Shown here: positions 1-12,712 of the stretch, one piece after another
How the letters are laid out: the number at the start of each line of letters is the position of its first letter
How positions within the stretch are numbered: position 1 is the stretch's first letter
DNA from: Mariprofundus sp.
Lineage (GTDB): Bacteria; Pseudomonadota; Zetaproteobacteria; Mariprofundales; Mariprofundaceae
Assembly: GCA_021772775.1 (NCBI GenBank)
Contig: JAJFLH010000004.1
Location: 1-64,000, forward strand
DNA: 64,000 nt
Direction of reading: 5' to 3'
Translations under genes and position numbers: made by a program
The notes under the pieces: model-generated
Databases searched by the model: none
Told to the model about the DNA's origin: nothing
Seen by the model: only the letters and a program-made list of their open reading frames with translations

Positions 1-68
1 AAGCTAAGCTCTTTTGCGCCGATGGTACTGTAGCATTCGCTACGGGAGAGTAGGACGATGCCAGGAAT
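1..68 (+). rRNA. rrf: 5S ribosomal RNA, 3' portion (truncated by window start)
   Basis: Sequence 'gcgccgatggtactgtagcattcgctacgggagagtaggacgatgccagg' is the conserved 3' half of bacterial 5S rRNA; followed by a strong terminator. Confidence 0.93.
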
Positions 69-75
69 TTAACCC

Positions 76-117
76 AAAGCCCCCTTGTTGAGAGAAATCT
101 CCAAGGGGGCTTTTTTT
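76..117 (+). terminator. Rho-independent terminator of the rRNA operon
   Basis: Stem aaagccccctt / aagggggcttt followed by T-tract. Confidence 0.92.
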
Positions 118-149
118 ATGCTCGGAACTCAATGATTTGTAAGGGGTGA

Positions 150-295
150 GCGTCTAATCCCCCCCCCGAACTCAGAATGTGATTCAGGGCTCCTGCCCTT
201 CACCTTTCAGGCGAGCCTGTGGCGCGTCCCAATCTGCAATCGTGCAGAATGGTCATGGTGCGCGGATGGTGCTGTAGCATTCGCTGCGGGAGATC
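150..295 (+). pseudogene. Degenerate 5S rRNA-like remnant
   Basis: 260-293 matches 16-49 of the real 5S at 31/34 positions; 'ctaatcccccccccgaactcagaa' (about 153-176) resembles the conserved internal 5S segment; spacing is abnormal. Confidence 0.6.
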
Positions 296-336
296 TAACG
301 GCTGATGATACGCTAGGATAGTTTAATAGATTGTTT

Positions 337-2358
337 CTACTCCGAACTAAGTACAACGCGGTTACGGCCTGAATTTTTGGCCTGATACAGTGCACGGTCT
401 GCAACAATGAGGAAATGATCAGCGGATTCGGCTTTTGTTTCTGGAATTGAAACAAGGCCGACGGAAATAGTCACTTTTATTGCTACAGATTCATCAATTT
501 TAATACTTAATATCTCTATAGCTGCACGTAAACGTTCTGCCAGAATAAAACCATTCGTACTGTTGGTTTGGGGGAGGATCAATACGAACTCTTCGCCACC
601 ATAGCGGGTAACGATGTCGGTTTCGCGGGAATGTTTTTTGAGTTCATTAGCCAGTTCTATAAGAACCTTATCGCCAGCCGGATGACCATGGATGTCATTC
701 ACATATTTAAAATGATCAATGTCGAGAATGATTAATGAGAGAGGGATATTGTATCGAATACTGCGACGGTATTCGGATTCAAGGCTGCGGTTGAGGTGAC
801 CACGGTTGTATAGGCCCGTTAAAACATCGGTAATCGCCATCTTCTCTAGCTCTTGCTGCATCTGTTTGTGTTCGGTGATATCTCGTACAATGCCTGTAAA
901 CATCCAGTGGTCACCATAGTTTTTGGCACCAACGCAAAGGCTTAATGGGAACAGAGAGCCATCTTTTCTGACCGCCTCAATCTCTTTCGGACAGTCAATA
1001 ATATGAGCTTCGCGGCTTTCTATATATTGTTGGATGTAATTGTCATGTGTGCCTTGATGTGGGGAGGGGGTCAGGATATTGATATCTTTTCCAATGATCT
1101 CTTCCTGCGCATAGCCGAAAATGGCAGTTGCTGCTGGATTAAACGATTCAATGATGCCTCTTTCATCCATGGTGATAATGCCATCAAAGGCGGAGTCGAC
1201 GATCTCTCTAATGCGTTGATCTTTTTGGCGAAGCTTTCTTTGTGCTTGTTCCCTGTGTACCTTTGCATTGGAGGAGATCAATGAATACATGCCCCAAATG
1301 ATTAAGAAAACTAATCCAATGATGATGATAGGTGTGCGTAATCGGGTGCTAATGTCCAGATAAGTCTGCGGTGGAATAAAGGAGACCAATTTCCAGCTAT
1401 AGTTTGATAGGTTTGCATCGCTTTCATCGGGTTTATAAACTTTGTATTGCCCAGAACTTGATTGCCAGCCATTAGCCAGTGGATTGATAGTTGTATAGCT
1501 AAATAGGCCTTGTTCAGTCAGTAGGCGGCCAGTTTTGTGTGTGGAGATCGTTTTCCATTCATTTGGGTAGCGGGATTGAAATGTTAGATTTTTTTTGTCA
1601 GGGAACATAAAGCCCCATTCATCGCGACTATCCAACCCTTTTACCCAATAACCATCCATATTCAGAATCAATGTCTTCCCTGTTGAGTTGATACTAATAT
1701 CTTCAAGTTCATTAAGCAGGTTATGGCCGAGGTAATTGAGAATGATCATTCCCGCTCTTGTTTCAAACTCGTCAAAAATAGGCATGGCAATGCGTAACAT
1801 CGGTTTATGTGGTTGTTCTATGACGCCGTTTTCAATGTTTAGATCAAAGGCGGAAATATATATATGGTTTTTCGCTAGAGTGATTGTCTTGGAGAAGTAA
1901 TAGCGGTCCGCTTTATTTTGTAATTTTTCTTCGGAAACTATTTTTGGATGGCCTTGATTGCGATCAATTCGGATAACCTCTTGACCTTGCATGTCGATAA
2001 ATCGGAGTTGATCGTAACTACCCTTGTGGTCAATGAATGAGCGAAACTCCTGAGTGATATTGTAGAAGTGTCTAATTTCATCGCCATCGGGATCATTAAG
2101 CATTTCGGTAAAATCGGCATGGCCTGATAATACGAGCAGATCTGCAATGATATTATTGAATAGGCGTGAAAAATGTTTTTCCTGTTGCTCTACCACCACT
2201 TTCTCTTCGTGAGTCAGAGTTTCAATAACGCTTATTCGGTCTCTGTCGTAAACAGTGTAAAGAATAATGATTACAAGAACAGCAACTGGAAGGAACAGCG
2301 AAGCTGCTTTTCGGGCGATTGCCCAGTTACTATTGGATTGTTCTAATGCTTGGCTCAT
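337..2358 (-). CDS. Membrane-anchored PAS-GGDEF diguanylate cyclase with periplasmic sensory region
   Basis: Two TM segments bracketing an extracytoplasmic domain, PAS domain, intact RYGGEEF active site. Confidence 0.92.
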   Translation of the reverse strand: MSQALEQSNSNWAIARKAASLFLPVAVLVIIILYTVYDRDRISVIETLTHEEKVVVEQQEKHFSRLFNNIIADLLVLSGHADFTEMLNDPDGDEIRHFYNITQEFRSFIDHKGSYDQLRFIDMQGQEVIRIDRNQGHPKIVSEEKLQNKADRYYFSKTITLAKNHIYISAFDLNIENGVIEQPHKPMLRIAMPIFDEFETRAGMIILNYLGHNLLNELEDISINSTGKTLILNMDGYWVKGLDSRDEWGFMFPDKKNLTFQSRYPNEWKTISTHKTGRLLTEQGLFSYTTINPLANGWQSSSGQYKVYKPDESDANLSNYSWKLVSFIPPQTYLDISTRLRTPIIIIGLVFLIIWGMYSLISSNAKVHREQAQRKLRQKDQRIREIVDSAFDGIITMDERGIIESFNPAATAIFGYAQEEIIGKDINILTPSPHQGTHDNYIQQYIESREAHIIDCPKEIEAVRKDGSLFPLSLCVGAKNYGDHWMFTGIVRDITEHKQMQQELEKMAITDVLTGLYNRGHLNRSLESEYRRSIRYNIPLSLIILDIDHFKYVNDIHGHPAGDKVLIELANELKKHSRETDIVTRYGGEEFVLILPQTNSTNGFILAERLRAAIEILSIKIDESVAIKVTISVGLVSIPETKAESADHFLIVADRALYQAKNSGRNRVVLSSE

Positions 2359-2789
2359 GGTGAATGCACCAAATGGCGAGCCATACTTATGACAGTAGAT
2401 ACAATAAGATCGTCATTTTTGTGATGATGCATGTTCATGATAAATGAATGTTTGCTTTTAGTTTATCGGCGAAATGCAGTTGATTTTGCAGCCTTACTGG
2501 GTAATGCAGGTAGATAGCAGTTGTGAAGGTTTCACATTGTTCATCTGTTTTTTTCATTTAAAGCTCTTTGTTGCCAGATCATTTGAATAACGCTTTGGCT
2601 TTAAGCGGATGCGATAGCATACAGAGCTATAGAAGACGTGAATTTTGGGATGATTGGACATATTGGAGTAACAAGCACATTTAGTGCCACTAAATTTTGA
2701 TCAGGATAAAAAAATTCTCCAATTTTGTGGCTCGATAAACACTATTGAAATTGCACGCAAAGGTTTAAACTTATCTGGTTACTGAAGTC

Positions 2790-5198
2790 GTGGAGGTTGT
2801 AATGAAATATATACGCTTCTTTGAGGCACTTGGCCTGGGTGATGTGGGCTTGGTTGGTGGAAAAAACGCATCTCTTGGAGAGATGTACTGTAAGTTAACT
2901 GAGAAGGGCATCAAAATTCCCAACGGCTTTGCCACTACCTCCGATGCCTATTGGCATTATATAGAATATAACAATCTGACCGATGAAATTGCATCCATAC
3001 TTGCAGGCCTTGATACGAGTGATATGAAGATGCTGGAGCTGTGTGGACATCATTTGCGCTGTATTATTGCCCATGCCGAGATGCCGGATGACCTTGAAGC
3101 CGAAATCATCGATGCTTATGGGCAGTTGATGAAGCTGTATGATGAGCAGCCGTTGGCAGTCTCCGTACGTAGCTCTGCAACTGCTGAGGATCTGCCTGAA
3201 GCCTCATTTGCCGGTCAGCAGGAGAGTTATCTCAATGTGTGCGGCAGCTCCCACGTGGTTGAGCATGTCAAAAAGGTCTATGCCTCGCTGTTTACCAATC
3301 GTGCAATCTCATATCGTGTTGACAAGGGCTTCGATCATATGAAGGTGGCACTTTCAGCCGGTGTTCAGAAGATGGTTCGCAGTGATTTAGCTTCGGCAGG
3401 GGTGATGTTTTCCATTGATACGGAGAGCGGCTTTAAGGATGCTGTATTTATTACCGGTGCTTATGGTCTGGGTGAAAATGTAGTGCAGGGAACTGTTCGC
3501 CCGGATGAGGCTTATGTGTTCAAGCCATTGTTAAAAGAGGGATATAAGTCACTGCTTGGTCGTACGTTGGGTGAAAAAGCACAGAAGATGATCTATAGCG
3601 ATTCATTGAAGCAGAGTACTAAAAACGTCCATGTGCCGCTTGAAGAGCAGCGCGTATATTGCTTGAGTGAAGATGAACTGATTCAACTGGCAGAGTACGC
3701 GGTGACTATCGAAGAGCATTATTCACAGCTGGCCGGTTTTTTGCAGCCGATGGATATCGAATGGGCCAAAGATGGCATCAGTGGTGAACTGTTTATTGTA
3801 CAAGCCAGACCTGAGACGGTGCATTCGCAGCGTGACCGTAACCTGATTGAATTTTACAAGCTTGAGGATATTTCTCAAATCCTTGCTCAGGGCAAAAGTG
3901 TAGGAGGGAAGATCACCACCGGGCGCGCGCGCATTATCAAGGATGTTTCCGGTATTGGTGAACTCAAGCCCGATGAGGTCTTGATTACGGATATGACCGA
4001 CCCTGATTGGGAGCCGATCATGAAGAGTGCGGCTGCTATTGTGACCAATCGCGGTGGGCGTACTTGCCATGCCGCCATTATATCGCGTGAACTTGGTCTG
4101 CCTGCTGTGGTAGGGACTGGCAGTGCTACGGCATCAATTCGTGATGGGGATTGGGTTACCGTATCCTGTGCGGAAGGTGAGAGCGGCTATGTTTATGCCG
4201 GAGTACTAAAGTACCATGTTCATAAGCTTAATGTCGGTCACCTGCAACGTCCGAAAACCAAAATTATGATGAACGTGGCCAGTCCTGATCGAGCTTTTAG
4301 CTTCAGTGCGATTCCTAATGATGGTGTGGGCTTGGCGCGTCTGGAGTTTATTATCAACAGTAGTATCGGTGTTCATCCCAATGCTATTTTGGCGTTTGAT
4401 AAAATAGTCAGTGCTAAAGTGAAACGGGAGATTATTGAACGCTCTTCTGCTTATGATTCGCCAATCGATTTCTATGTGAAAAAACTGGCAGAGGGTGTTT
4501 CGACTATTGCGGCGGCTTTTTATCCCTCGAAAGTGATTTTTCGCATGTCTGATTTTAAATCAAATGAATATGCCAAGTTGCTCGGAGGTAAACCGTTTGA
4601 ACCGAAAGAGCGTAATCCGATGATCGGTTTTCGTGGTGCTTCTCGTTATTACTCAGATGCTTTTAGGGATGCATTCGCTCTGGAGTGTAAGGCTATGTCT
4701 ATGGTGCGCGAGCAGAAGGGGTTGAGGAACATCTGTCTGATGATTCCTTTTACACGTACGCCGGATGAAGGGCGACGGGTACTGGATCTGATGGCAGAGC
4801 ATGGTTTGAAACGTGGTGAAAATGGTTTGGAGATCTATGTGATGTGTGAAATTCCAGCCAATGTGATTGCAGCAGATGCTTTCCTGGATGTTTTCGATGG
4901 TTTTTCAATTGGCTCCAATGATTTAACCCAACTTACTTTGGGTGTAGATCGCGATTCAGCACTGGTTGCCCATGTTTTTGATGAACGTGATCCAGCGGTG
5001 TTGGAGATGCTTCAAATGGCTATCGTAGCTTGTAGGCGGCGAGGTAAATATATTGGCATCTGTGGGCAGGCCCCGTCGGACTATCCAGAAATTGCTGATT
5101 TTCTTGTGCGCCAAGGCATTGAATCGATGTCGTTGAATCCAGATAGTGTGCTGGAGGCTACCATCCGGATTCTTGAGGTTGAGAAGGAGAAACGTTGA
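2790..5198 (+). CDS. ppsA: Phosphoenolpyruvate synthase
   Basis: PEP-utiliser signatures (GGRTCHAAIISRELGLPAVVGTG; IGSNDLTQLTLGVDRDS), 802 aa. Confidence 0.96.
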   Translation: MEVVMKYIRFFEALGLGDVGLVGGKNASLGEMYCKLTEKGIKIPNGFATTSDAYWHYIEYNNLTDEIASILAGLDTSDMKMLELCGHHLRCIIAHAEMPDDLEAEIIDAYGQLMKLYDEQPLAVSVRSSATAEDLPEASFAGQQESYLNVCGSSHVVEHVKKVYASLFTNRAISYRVDKGFDHMKVALSAGVQKMVRSDLASAGVMFSIDTESGFKDAVFITGAYGLGENVVQGTVRPDEAYVFKPLLKEGYKSLLGRTLGEKAQKMIYSDSLKQSTKNVHVPLEEQRVYCLSEDELIQLAEYAVTIEEHYSQLAGFLQPMDIEWAKDGISGELFIVQARPETVHSQRDRNLIEFYKLEDISQILAQGKSVGGKITTGRARIIKDVSGIGELKPDEVLITDMTDPDWEPIMKSAAAIVTNRGGRTCHAAIISRELGLPAVVGTGSATASIRDGDWVTVSCAEGESGYVYAGVLKYHVHKLNVGHLQRPKTKIMMNVASPDRAFSFSAIPNDGVGLARLEFIINSSIGVHPNAILAFDKIVSAKVKREIIERSSAYDSPIDFYVKKLAEGVSTIAAAFYPSKVIFRMSDFKSNEYAKLLGGKPFEPKERNPMIGFRGASRYYSDAFRDAFALECKAMSMVREQKGLRNICLMIPFTRTPDEGRRVLDLMAEHGLKRGENGLEIYVMCEIPANVIAADAFLDVFDGFSIGSNDLTQLTLGVDRDSALVAHVFDERDPAVLEMLQMAIVACRRRGKYIGICGQAPSDYPEIADFLVRQGIESMSLNPDSVLEATIRILEVEKEKR

Positions 5199-5367
5199 TC
5201 CATACCGCTGCATTGATTGCAGATGAAGGAGCTATGCTTCAAGCTGCGCAAAATTAGAAAACAAGAGGGCTATTCTTGAAGTCGATTTCATTCACTTTGC
5301 CCATCTCTTTGAATAGCCCAATAGCATATAGCAATATAGCCTGTTTAATATCTCAGTGAGGATACAG

Positions 5368-5658
5368 ATGAAAAAAGTATTTAATTTAAGCCATCCGAAA
5401 AAGAAGTTCGCCAGACTTGTGGACTCTGTAAGGAGCGATGTTAAAAAGTACCTCAAAAGAGAACGCAATAAGGAACTACCTGAAGGTGTGGATTATTGGG
5501 ATTTCGACTGCAAGTTTGGGCCAAATGCTGAAGAGGCGAAGGTGGTTCATGTGTCTGGAATAGGCAAAGCTATTGATGAAGGCGAAAGACAAGAGTTGAC
5601 GTCGTTCTATGTAGAGATTCTGGCCAAACCAGGCCATAGATTGAATCAGTCAAACTGA
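5368..5658 (+). CDS. DUF6172-like conserved hypothetical protein
   Basis: ATG after gaggat; 'KYLKRER.K.LPEGVDYWDFDCKFG' resembles a small conserved family. Confidence 0.7.
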   Translation: MKKVFNLSHPKKKFARLVDSVRSDVKKYLKRERNKELPEGVDYWDFDCKFGPNAEEAKVVHVSGIGKAIDEGERQELTSFYVEILAKPGHRLNQSN

Positions 5659-5865
5659 TTGTAGGATAAACCGAATAGAGAAGGTATGGCTGTGAAAAGC
5701 TTATGCCTTTTTGTTGTTTTCTTTTGCGAGCATGTTTTTGAGCCCGTTACTTCGTTTGGAGATTGAACGAAGTCATTATTGAGCACAAGTTTTTAAGGGA
5801 TATTGGGTGATAGATAGATCTCCTATGCCCTACTGTCTTACTTGGTTATAGTTACGCCCGCTTAG

Positions 5866-7755
<1,890 letters not shown>

Positions 7756-7796
7756 TAAGCTGGATCACTAGCTGCTTTCCCGAGGGTTACGTTAAT

Positions 7797-7830
7797 AAAT
7801 GCTCACTTACAAAAGTAAGTGAGCATTTAT
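7797..7830. terminator. Perfect 14-bp stem hairpin downstream of thiC
   Basis: aaatgctcacttac-aaaa-gtaagtgagcattt. Confidence 0.75.
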
Positions 7831-8010
7831 GTTTCCGGTTTCGATAAAACCAATAACAAGAAGAGCAGGGAACGCAATAAATTAAACGATGAAACTTTGA
7901 GATATATTGAATTGATCATCATGGATTTACGTGGCGATAATTTATTGTATAATAGATTGATAGTCGGCGATGCTTAATGTGTGCATTACCCACAACTCAG
8001 GAGGTCTCTT

Positions 8011-8481
8011 ATGTCGTATTCCAAGGTTTTTGCGCGTGATATTATGAATAGCTCACCACCCCATTGCCATATGGATATGTCGGTGGAAGAGGTAGCCAAG
8101 CGATTCGCTGAAGAAGATGTGACAGGAATGCTGGTAGTGGATGATGATCGTTTGCTTTTGGGGGTAATTACTGAAGGTGATTTGATTGATCAACAGCGTA
8201 ACTTACATGTGCCAACTGCGATTGCTCTGTTCGATATGGTGATTCCAGTAGGCGAAGCGAAATTTGAAGAAGAGCTTATGAATATGCAGGCCATGATAGT
8301 GGGTGATTTGGTACAAGCCGATGTCGTTTCAGTGACTACCGATGTCAATTTGAGTGAGATCTCCAGTATTATGAGTGATAATCATGTACACCATTTGCCT
8401 GTTCTGGATGTGGCTGGAGATACCGTGGTTGGAATGATCTGCAAACATGATGTGATTAAGGCGCTGGTTGCTCACCGATAA
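8011..8481 (+). CDS. Tandem CBS-domain protein
   Basis: Two CBS modules (ARDIMNSSPPHC..., VGDLVQADVVSVT...); RBS aggaggt before ATG 8011. Confidence 0.88.
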   Translation: MSYSKVFARDIMNSSPPHCHMDMSVEEVAKRFAEEDVTGMLVVDDDRLLLGVITEGDLIDQQRNLHVPTAIALFDMVIPVGEAKFEEELMNMQAMIVGDLVQADVVSVTTDVNLSEISSIMSDNHVHHLPVLDVAGDTVVGMICKHDVIKALVAHR

Positions 8482-8941
8482 TCCATTGAGGTTTTTATCC
8501 CGTAACGAAACAGAAACGATTGAAATTGCCAAAGACTTTGCTGCATCGCTCCGAGTGGGTGATGTAGTGGCCTTGTCGGGGGAGTTGGGAGCCGGTAAGA
8601 GTGTCTTTTGTCGTGCTGTTATGCGCGCTCTGGGGGTTGTTGATGAGGCGCTGCCTAGTCCAACATTCTCAATTATTCAAGAATATGATGCTGCCAATGG
8701 TATTGCAGGGGAGCATCGTCGGGTGACGCATATGGATTGGTACAGACTCGGTGATGCGGATGAAATTGAGATGCTCGGCATACGTGACTATTTTCAAGTC
8801 CCATGGATTTGTTTGATTGAATGGGCAGAGCGAGCCGATGGGCTGCTATCTGACGAGACAATACGTGTTCATATTAGTTGTGTCGCCAATGATATGGAAG
8901 CGCGTTTGGTAGAGATTACAGGCGAGAAACCTCAGAATTAA
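8468..8941 (+). CDS. tsaE: tRNA threonylcarbamoyladenosine biosynthesis protein TsaE
   Basis: Walker A GELGAGKSVFCRAVMRALG, SPTFSIIQEY motif; overlaps upstream CDS. Confidence 0.93.
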   Translation: MLTDNPLRFLSRNETETIEIAKDFAASLRVGDVVALSGELGAGKSVFCRAVMRALGVVDEALPSPTFSIIQEYDAANGIAGEHRRVTHMDWYRLGDADEIEMLGIRDYFQVPWICLIEWAERADGLLSDETIRVHISCVANDMEARLVEITGEKPQN

Positions 8942-9573
8942 TCGGAGAAGGCCTCTCCATAACAGGCTTCCCACTCTTCCTGGCTTCGAAATTCGATGCC
9001 TAATTGTTTCAAGTGACCATCATGAATATCGAAAATCAGGCCGGTCACGCATACGTCCTGACCGCGTTTCCATGCTTCGCGTACAATGGTGTTGCGACAA
9101 ATATTGTGCACTTGGGCTTCAACATTGAGTTCAGCCAAACGATTGGCTCGACCTTCTTTCGGAAGCTTCTTTAGCTCTTTGGCATGCCGATTGAAAACAA
9201 AGCGCACCTGATCAAGCCATAAATCAACCGGTTGAATGCCACTGTGTTCGAGAGCAGCATGAATACCACCGCAACCATAATGACCACAAACGATAATATT
9301 GGGTACTTTAAGCACATCAATGGCATATTCGAGTACTGCCATTGAATTTAGATCATTGGTAGCAAAGATGTTGGCCACATTGCGATGTACAAATAACGAT
9401 CCCATCGGTAAACCACCAAGTTTATCTGGTCCGACACGAGCATCAGAACAGCCAATCCATAGCGTTTCAGGTGATTGGGCTCGTGCAATCGTTTTAAAGA
9501 AGTCAGGCTTATCTCGTGTGACCTCAGCGGCCCAAGAGTGATTGTAAGCAATCATTTTTTTGATGAATGGCAT
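8938..9573 (-). CDS. can: Beta-class carbonic anhydrase
   Basis: WIGCSDARVGP and VCGHYGCGGI zinc-ligand motifs. Confidence 0.95.
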   Translation of the reverse strand: MPFIKKMIAYNHSWAAEVTRDKPDFFKTIARAQSPETLWIGCSDARVGPDKLGGLPMGSLFVHRNVANIFATNDLNSMAVLEYAIDVLKVPNIIVCGHYGCGGIHAALEHSGIQPVDLWLDQVRFVFNRHAKELKKLPKEGRANRLAELNVEAQVHNICRNTIVREAWKRGQDVCVTGLIFDIHDGHLKQLGIEFRSQEEWEACYGEAFSD

Positions 9574-9647
9574 GCTGAAAGACTAGACGTCTGCCGCAAG
9601 GTGGGGAAGTGAAAACAGCATGGATTGAATCGTTAAGGCACACAAAG

Positions 9648-10796
9648 CTAAATAGACAATTCCAAACCACTATCTTTATTGCCGTTCTCTGCCTGCTTAT
9701 TGGGTGTGTTATCAATTGATTCTATCTTCATTTTGAGGCGCAGGTTATTGGCCGAATCGGCATTTCTGAGCGCTTCTACATCAGTGATCTTGCCGTCTTT
9801 CCATAATTCATACAGGGCTTGATCAAAGGTGCGCATGCCATATTGGCCGCTATCCTCCATTGTCTCTTTGATGGCGCTGACATCGCCTTTGAGAATCTGA
9901 TCGGACAGGCGTGGTGTGTTGATCATAATTTCGATGGCGGCGGCACGTTTACCATCAACTGTTTTGACCAGTCGCTGTGATAAAATAGCACGTAGATTGA
10001 GGGCCAGATTCATATATACCTGTGAATGCTGTTCCTCCGGGAAGAAGTTGATAATGCGCTCCAAGGCTTGATTGGCATTGTTAGCGTGCAGGGTGGCCAT
10101 GGCCAGATGCCCAGTTTCAGCAAAAGAGATGGCGTGTTCCATCGTTTCGCGTTCACGAATCTCCCCAAGAAGTATGACATCAGGTGCTTGTCTGAGGGTG
10201 TTTTTTAACGCTGCCCGGAATGAGGCCGTGTCGGAGCCCACTTCGCGTTGAGATACAAAACATTTTTTGTGGGTGTGCATGAATTCAACCGGGTCTTCAA
10301 TGGTGATGATATGGCCGGCTTGATTGCTATTGCGCCAGTCGACCAGTGCGGCCAGAGATGTGGATTTCCCCGACCCTGTCGCACCAACCATGAGTACTAA
10401 ACCACGCTTGCTCATAGCAATATCTTTGAAAATATCAGGCAGTTTTAAATCATTGAGCGAAGGTATTTCAGTGGTGATTTGGCGAATAACCATGCCAACG
10501 GAACCACGTTGGCGATATACATTGACACGAAAACGACCTAAACCAGTCACTGCGGCCGATAGGTTCATCTCCATTTCTGTGGCAAATTCGGTTTTTTGTT
10601 TCTCATTCATCAGCCCATTGGCTAACTTTTCGATGATGGCCGGGTTTATGGCATGTTCTCCTAAGCGAAGAATTACACCGTTGATGCGGTAACCCGGTGG
10701 TGCTCCAGCCATTAAATAGAGGTCAGATGCATCTTTATCTACCATTACCTGTAGTAATTGTTTGATTGAAATATCATCGTTCATCATCTGCTCCAT
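9648..10796 (-). CDS. PilT/PilU-family twitching motility ATPase
   Basis: Walker A GATGSGKST, LLGEIRERETME, ATLHANNANQALERIINFFPEE; looks PilU-like. Confidence 0.9.
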   Translation of the reverse strand: MEQMMNDDISIKQLLQVMVDKDASDLYLMAGAPPGYRINGVILRLGEHAINPAIIEKLANGLMNEKQKTEFATEMEMNLSAAVTGLGRFRVNVYRQRGSVGMVIRQITTEIPSLNDLKLPDIFKDIAMSKRGLVLMVGATGSGKSTSLAALVDWRNSNQAGHIITIEDPVEFMHTHKKCFVSQREVGSDTASFRAALKNTLRQAPDVILLGEIRERETMEHAISFAETGHLAMATLHANNANQALERIINFFPEEQHSQVYMNLALNLRAILSQRLVKTVDGKRAAAIEIMINTPRLSDQILKGDVSAIKETMEDSGQYGMRTFDQALYELWKDGKITDVEALRNADSANNLRLKMKIESIDNTPNKQAENGNKDSGLELSI

Positions 10797-10959
10797 TTAT
10801 CGCGTGGCAATGCAATGATGGGTAGCAAAACGTATACCAAAACGAGAAACGTTTTAAGGTGCCGGCTTGGAGTCGTGTAAATCCGCTAACTTACAGATTG
10901 TTATTGGGGCTGATGAAGCTTGTTTATTTGTGGCAGTGGCAGACGCTGTGGAGAGCCTG

Positions 10960-11223
10960 TTATAGCATCATCTTAACATCAGGGAGAGCATTCAAAGCTC
11001 TATAAAGTGTGTCAATTTGTGATTTGCTGATTGCTGTGATGGTGACAGTAACGGCAAGATATTTACCTGTACGACTTGGTTTTGACTTTACGGCTCCCTC
11101 GCCAAGCTTTGGATCATGTTCACGCGCAATCATTACGACTTCACTTTCAAACTCCGCATGATTGTTTCCCATGACTTTAATTGGAAACTGACATGGGAAT
11201 TTTAATAATGTCTCTTCGTCCAC
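10960..11223 (-). CDS. YbeD/DUF493 family protein
   Basis: FPCQFPIKVMG... TAISKSQIDTLYRALNALPDVKMML typical of DUF493. Confidence 0.85.
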   Translation of the reverse strand: MDEETLLKFPCQFPIKVMGNNHAEFESEVVMIAREHDPKLGEGAVKSKPSRTGKYLAVTVTITAISKSQIDTLYRALNALPDVKMML

Positions 11224-11449
11224 AATGGCTCCTGTATGTTCAATGCTGCAGAGATATTCTGAGTATGCTGATAGCTGAAATATGATTCATTGTTCTAATC
11301 ATGCAATCGTAATAATTACAGGCTAAAGAATCAGTCGATCTGTTGGGCGAATGCTAGCTGCTAATGTAGTCAATTATAACACCAGCATTTTGTCGTTCCA
11401 TTAGCTTGAAAGGGACTGTTTTATTGACGCTCAGGCCTTAATCCTTGCA

Positions 11450-12712
11450 ATGATGACTCTCACCGTGAGTATTGGAGCAATGGCGACTCGAAATATGATA
11501 TTGACTTGTTGGTGTGCTCTCTTGTTGCTCATGTTCCCTGTGATGGCATCAACAGCGGAAAACACGGTTGTCCGTGATGTGCGTCTGTGGACGGCACCTG
11601 ACCATACTCGTTTAGTATTCGATCTGACCAATACAATGAATTATAAACTTTTCCGGCTGCATAATCCTGAACGTATTGTCATTGATATGGATAAGGTTAC
11701 CCTGAAGTCTGATCTGAAAAAACTACCTTTGCCTGATCCAGTAATTAAAGAAATTCGCCACGGCACTTCTGCCTCGAAAGTAATGCGTCTTGTTATCGAT
11801 GTGAAAGAGAAGGTTCAGCCACGCTCTTTTTTACTTAAACCGATGAAAGGAAAACCGCATAGGCTTGTGGTTGATTTGATGCGACCTGACAAAGTAAAGC
11901 CGAATGTAAAGAGTTCCCAACCACGAAATAGCAAACAAGATCTTATCATTGCAGTCGATGCAGGGCATGGCGGCGAAGATCCGGGTGCAAGTGGGCCGCA
12001 TAATGTGAGAGAAAAGAATATCACACTGGCTGTAGCCAAAAAGCTGGCGAAAAAAATAAATGCTTATCCCGGTTTAAAGGCTGTTTTAATTCGTAAAGGC
12101 GATTATTTCGTGTCGTTGAAAAACAGAGTGCTTGCAGCGCGTAAAATGCGGGCAGATTTGATGATCAGTATTCATGCCGATGCGATTGATGTGCGCTCGG
12201 TGAAAGGAGCCAGCGTGTATACCTTGTCGGAGCGGGGGGCGACACCAGATAGGGCTGCTAAAGCATTGGCTGAGAAGGAGAATGCCTCCGATGAAGTTGG
12301 TGGTGTGGTCTCTGGGCAGATTAGTGATCCACTGGTGAACCTTATTTTGGGGGATATGCTTCGACGCGCGAGCCTAAACAGCTCCCAGTTGATGGCAGAA
12401 GAGGTGTTGAATCGCTTGAAAAATGTTGGCCCAATCAAATACGATCAACCCAAGCATGCCCGTTTTTATGTCTTAAAAGCGATGGAGATCCCAAGTGTTT
12501 TGGTTGAATTGGACTTTATCTCTAATCCGCAGCGCGAAAAGAAGTTGACGAATTCCAGGCATCAACAACGTCTGGCAACGGCACTGTTTGATGCGAGTGT
12601 TGTTTTCTTTCGTAAAATGGGCCGTCTGAAACAAGCAAAATCAGAATATGCACAGCCACCTTACAGACCGATGGTAAGCACGATCAATCCTACTTCTAGC
12701 CCGAACTCTTAA
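11450..12712 (+). CDS. amiC: N-acetylmuramoyl-L-alanine amidase with AMIN domain (AmiC-like; start may be internal at 11480)
   Basis: Signal peptide, AMIN domain, Amidase_3 motifs (VDAGHGGEDPGASG, SIHADA, VLVELDFISN). Confidence 0.93.
   Translation: MMTLTVSIGAMATRNMILTCWCALLLLMFPVMASTAENTVVRDVRLWTAPDHTRLVFDLTNTMNYKLFRLHNPERIVIDMDKVTLKSDLKKLPLPDPVIKEIRHGTSASKVMRLVIDVKEKVQPRSFLLKPMKGKPHRLVVDLMRPDKVKPNVKSSQPRNSKQDLIIAVDAGHGGEDPGASGPHNVREKNITLAVAKKLAKKINAYPGLKAVLIRKGDYFVSLKNRVLAARKMRADLMISIHADAIDVRSVKGASVYTLSERGATPDRAAKALAEKENASDEVGGVVSGQISDPLVNLILGDMLRRASLNSSQLMAEEVLNRLKNVGPIKYDQPKHARFYVLKAMEIPSVLVELDFISNPQREKKLTNSRHQQRLATALFDASVVFFRKMGRLKQAKSEYAQPPYRPMVSTINPTSSPNS

Noticed and set aside
337-2358. 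Short ORFs antisense or out of frame to well-supported CDSs throughout the track (e.g. 1003-1284 +, 3723-4070 -, 29013-29351 -, 30381-30860 -, 45277-45701 -, 56443-56979 -)
   Set aside because: They overlap strongly supported coding genes, lack recognisable domains or RBS, and follow from codon bias of the opposite strand
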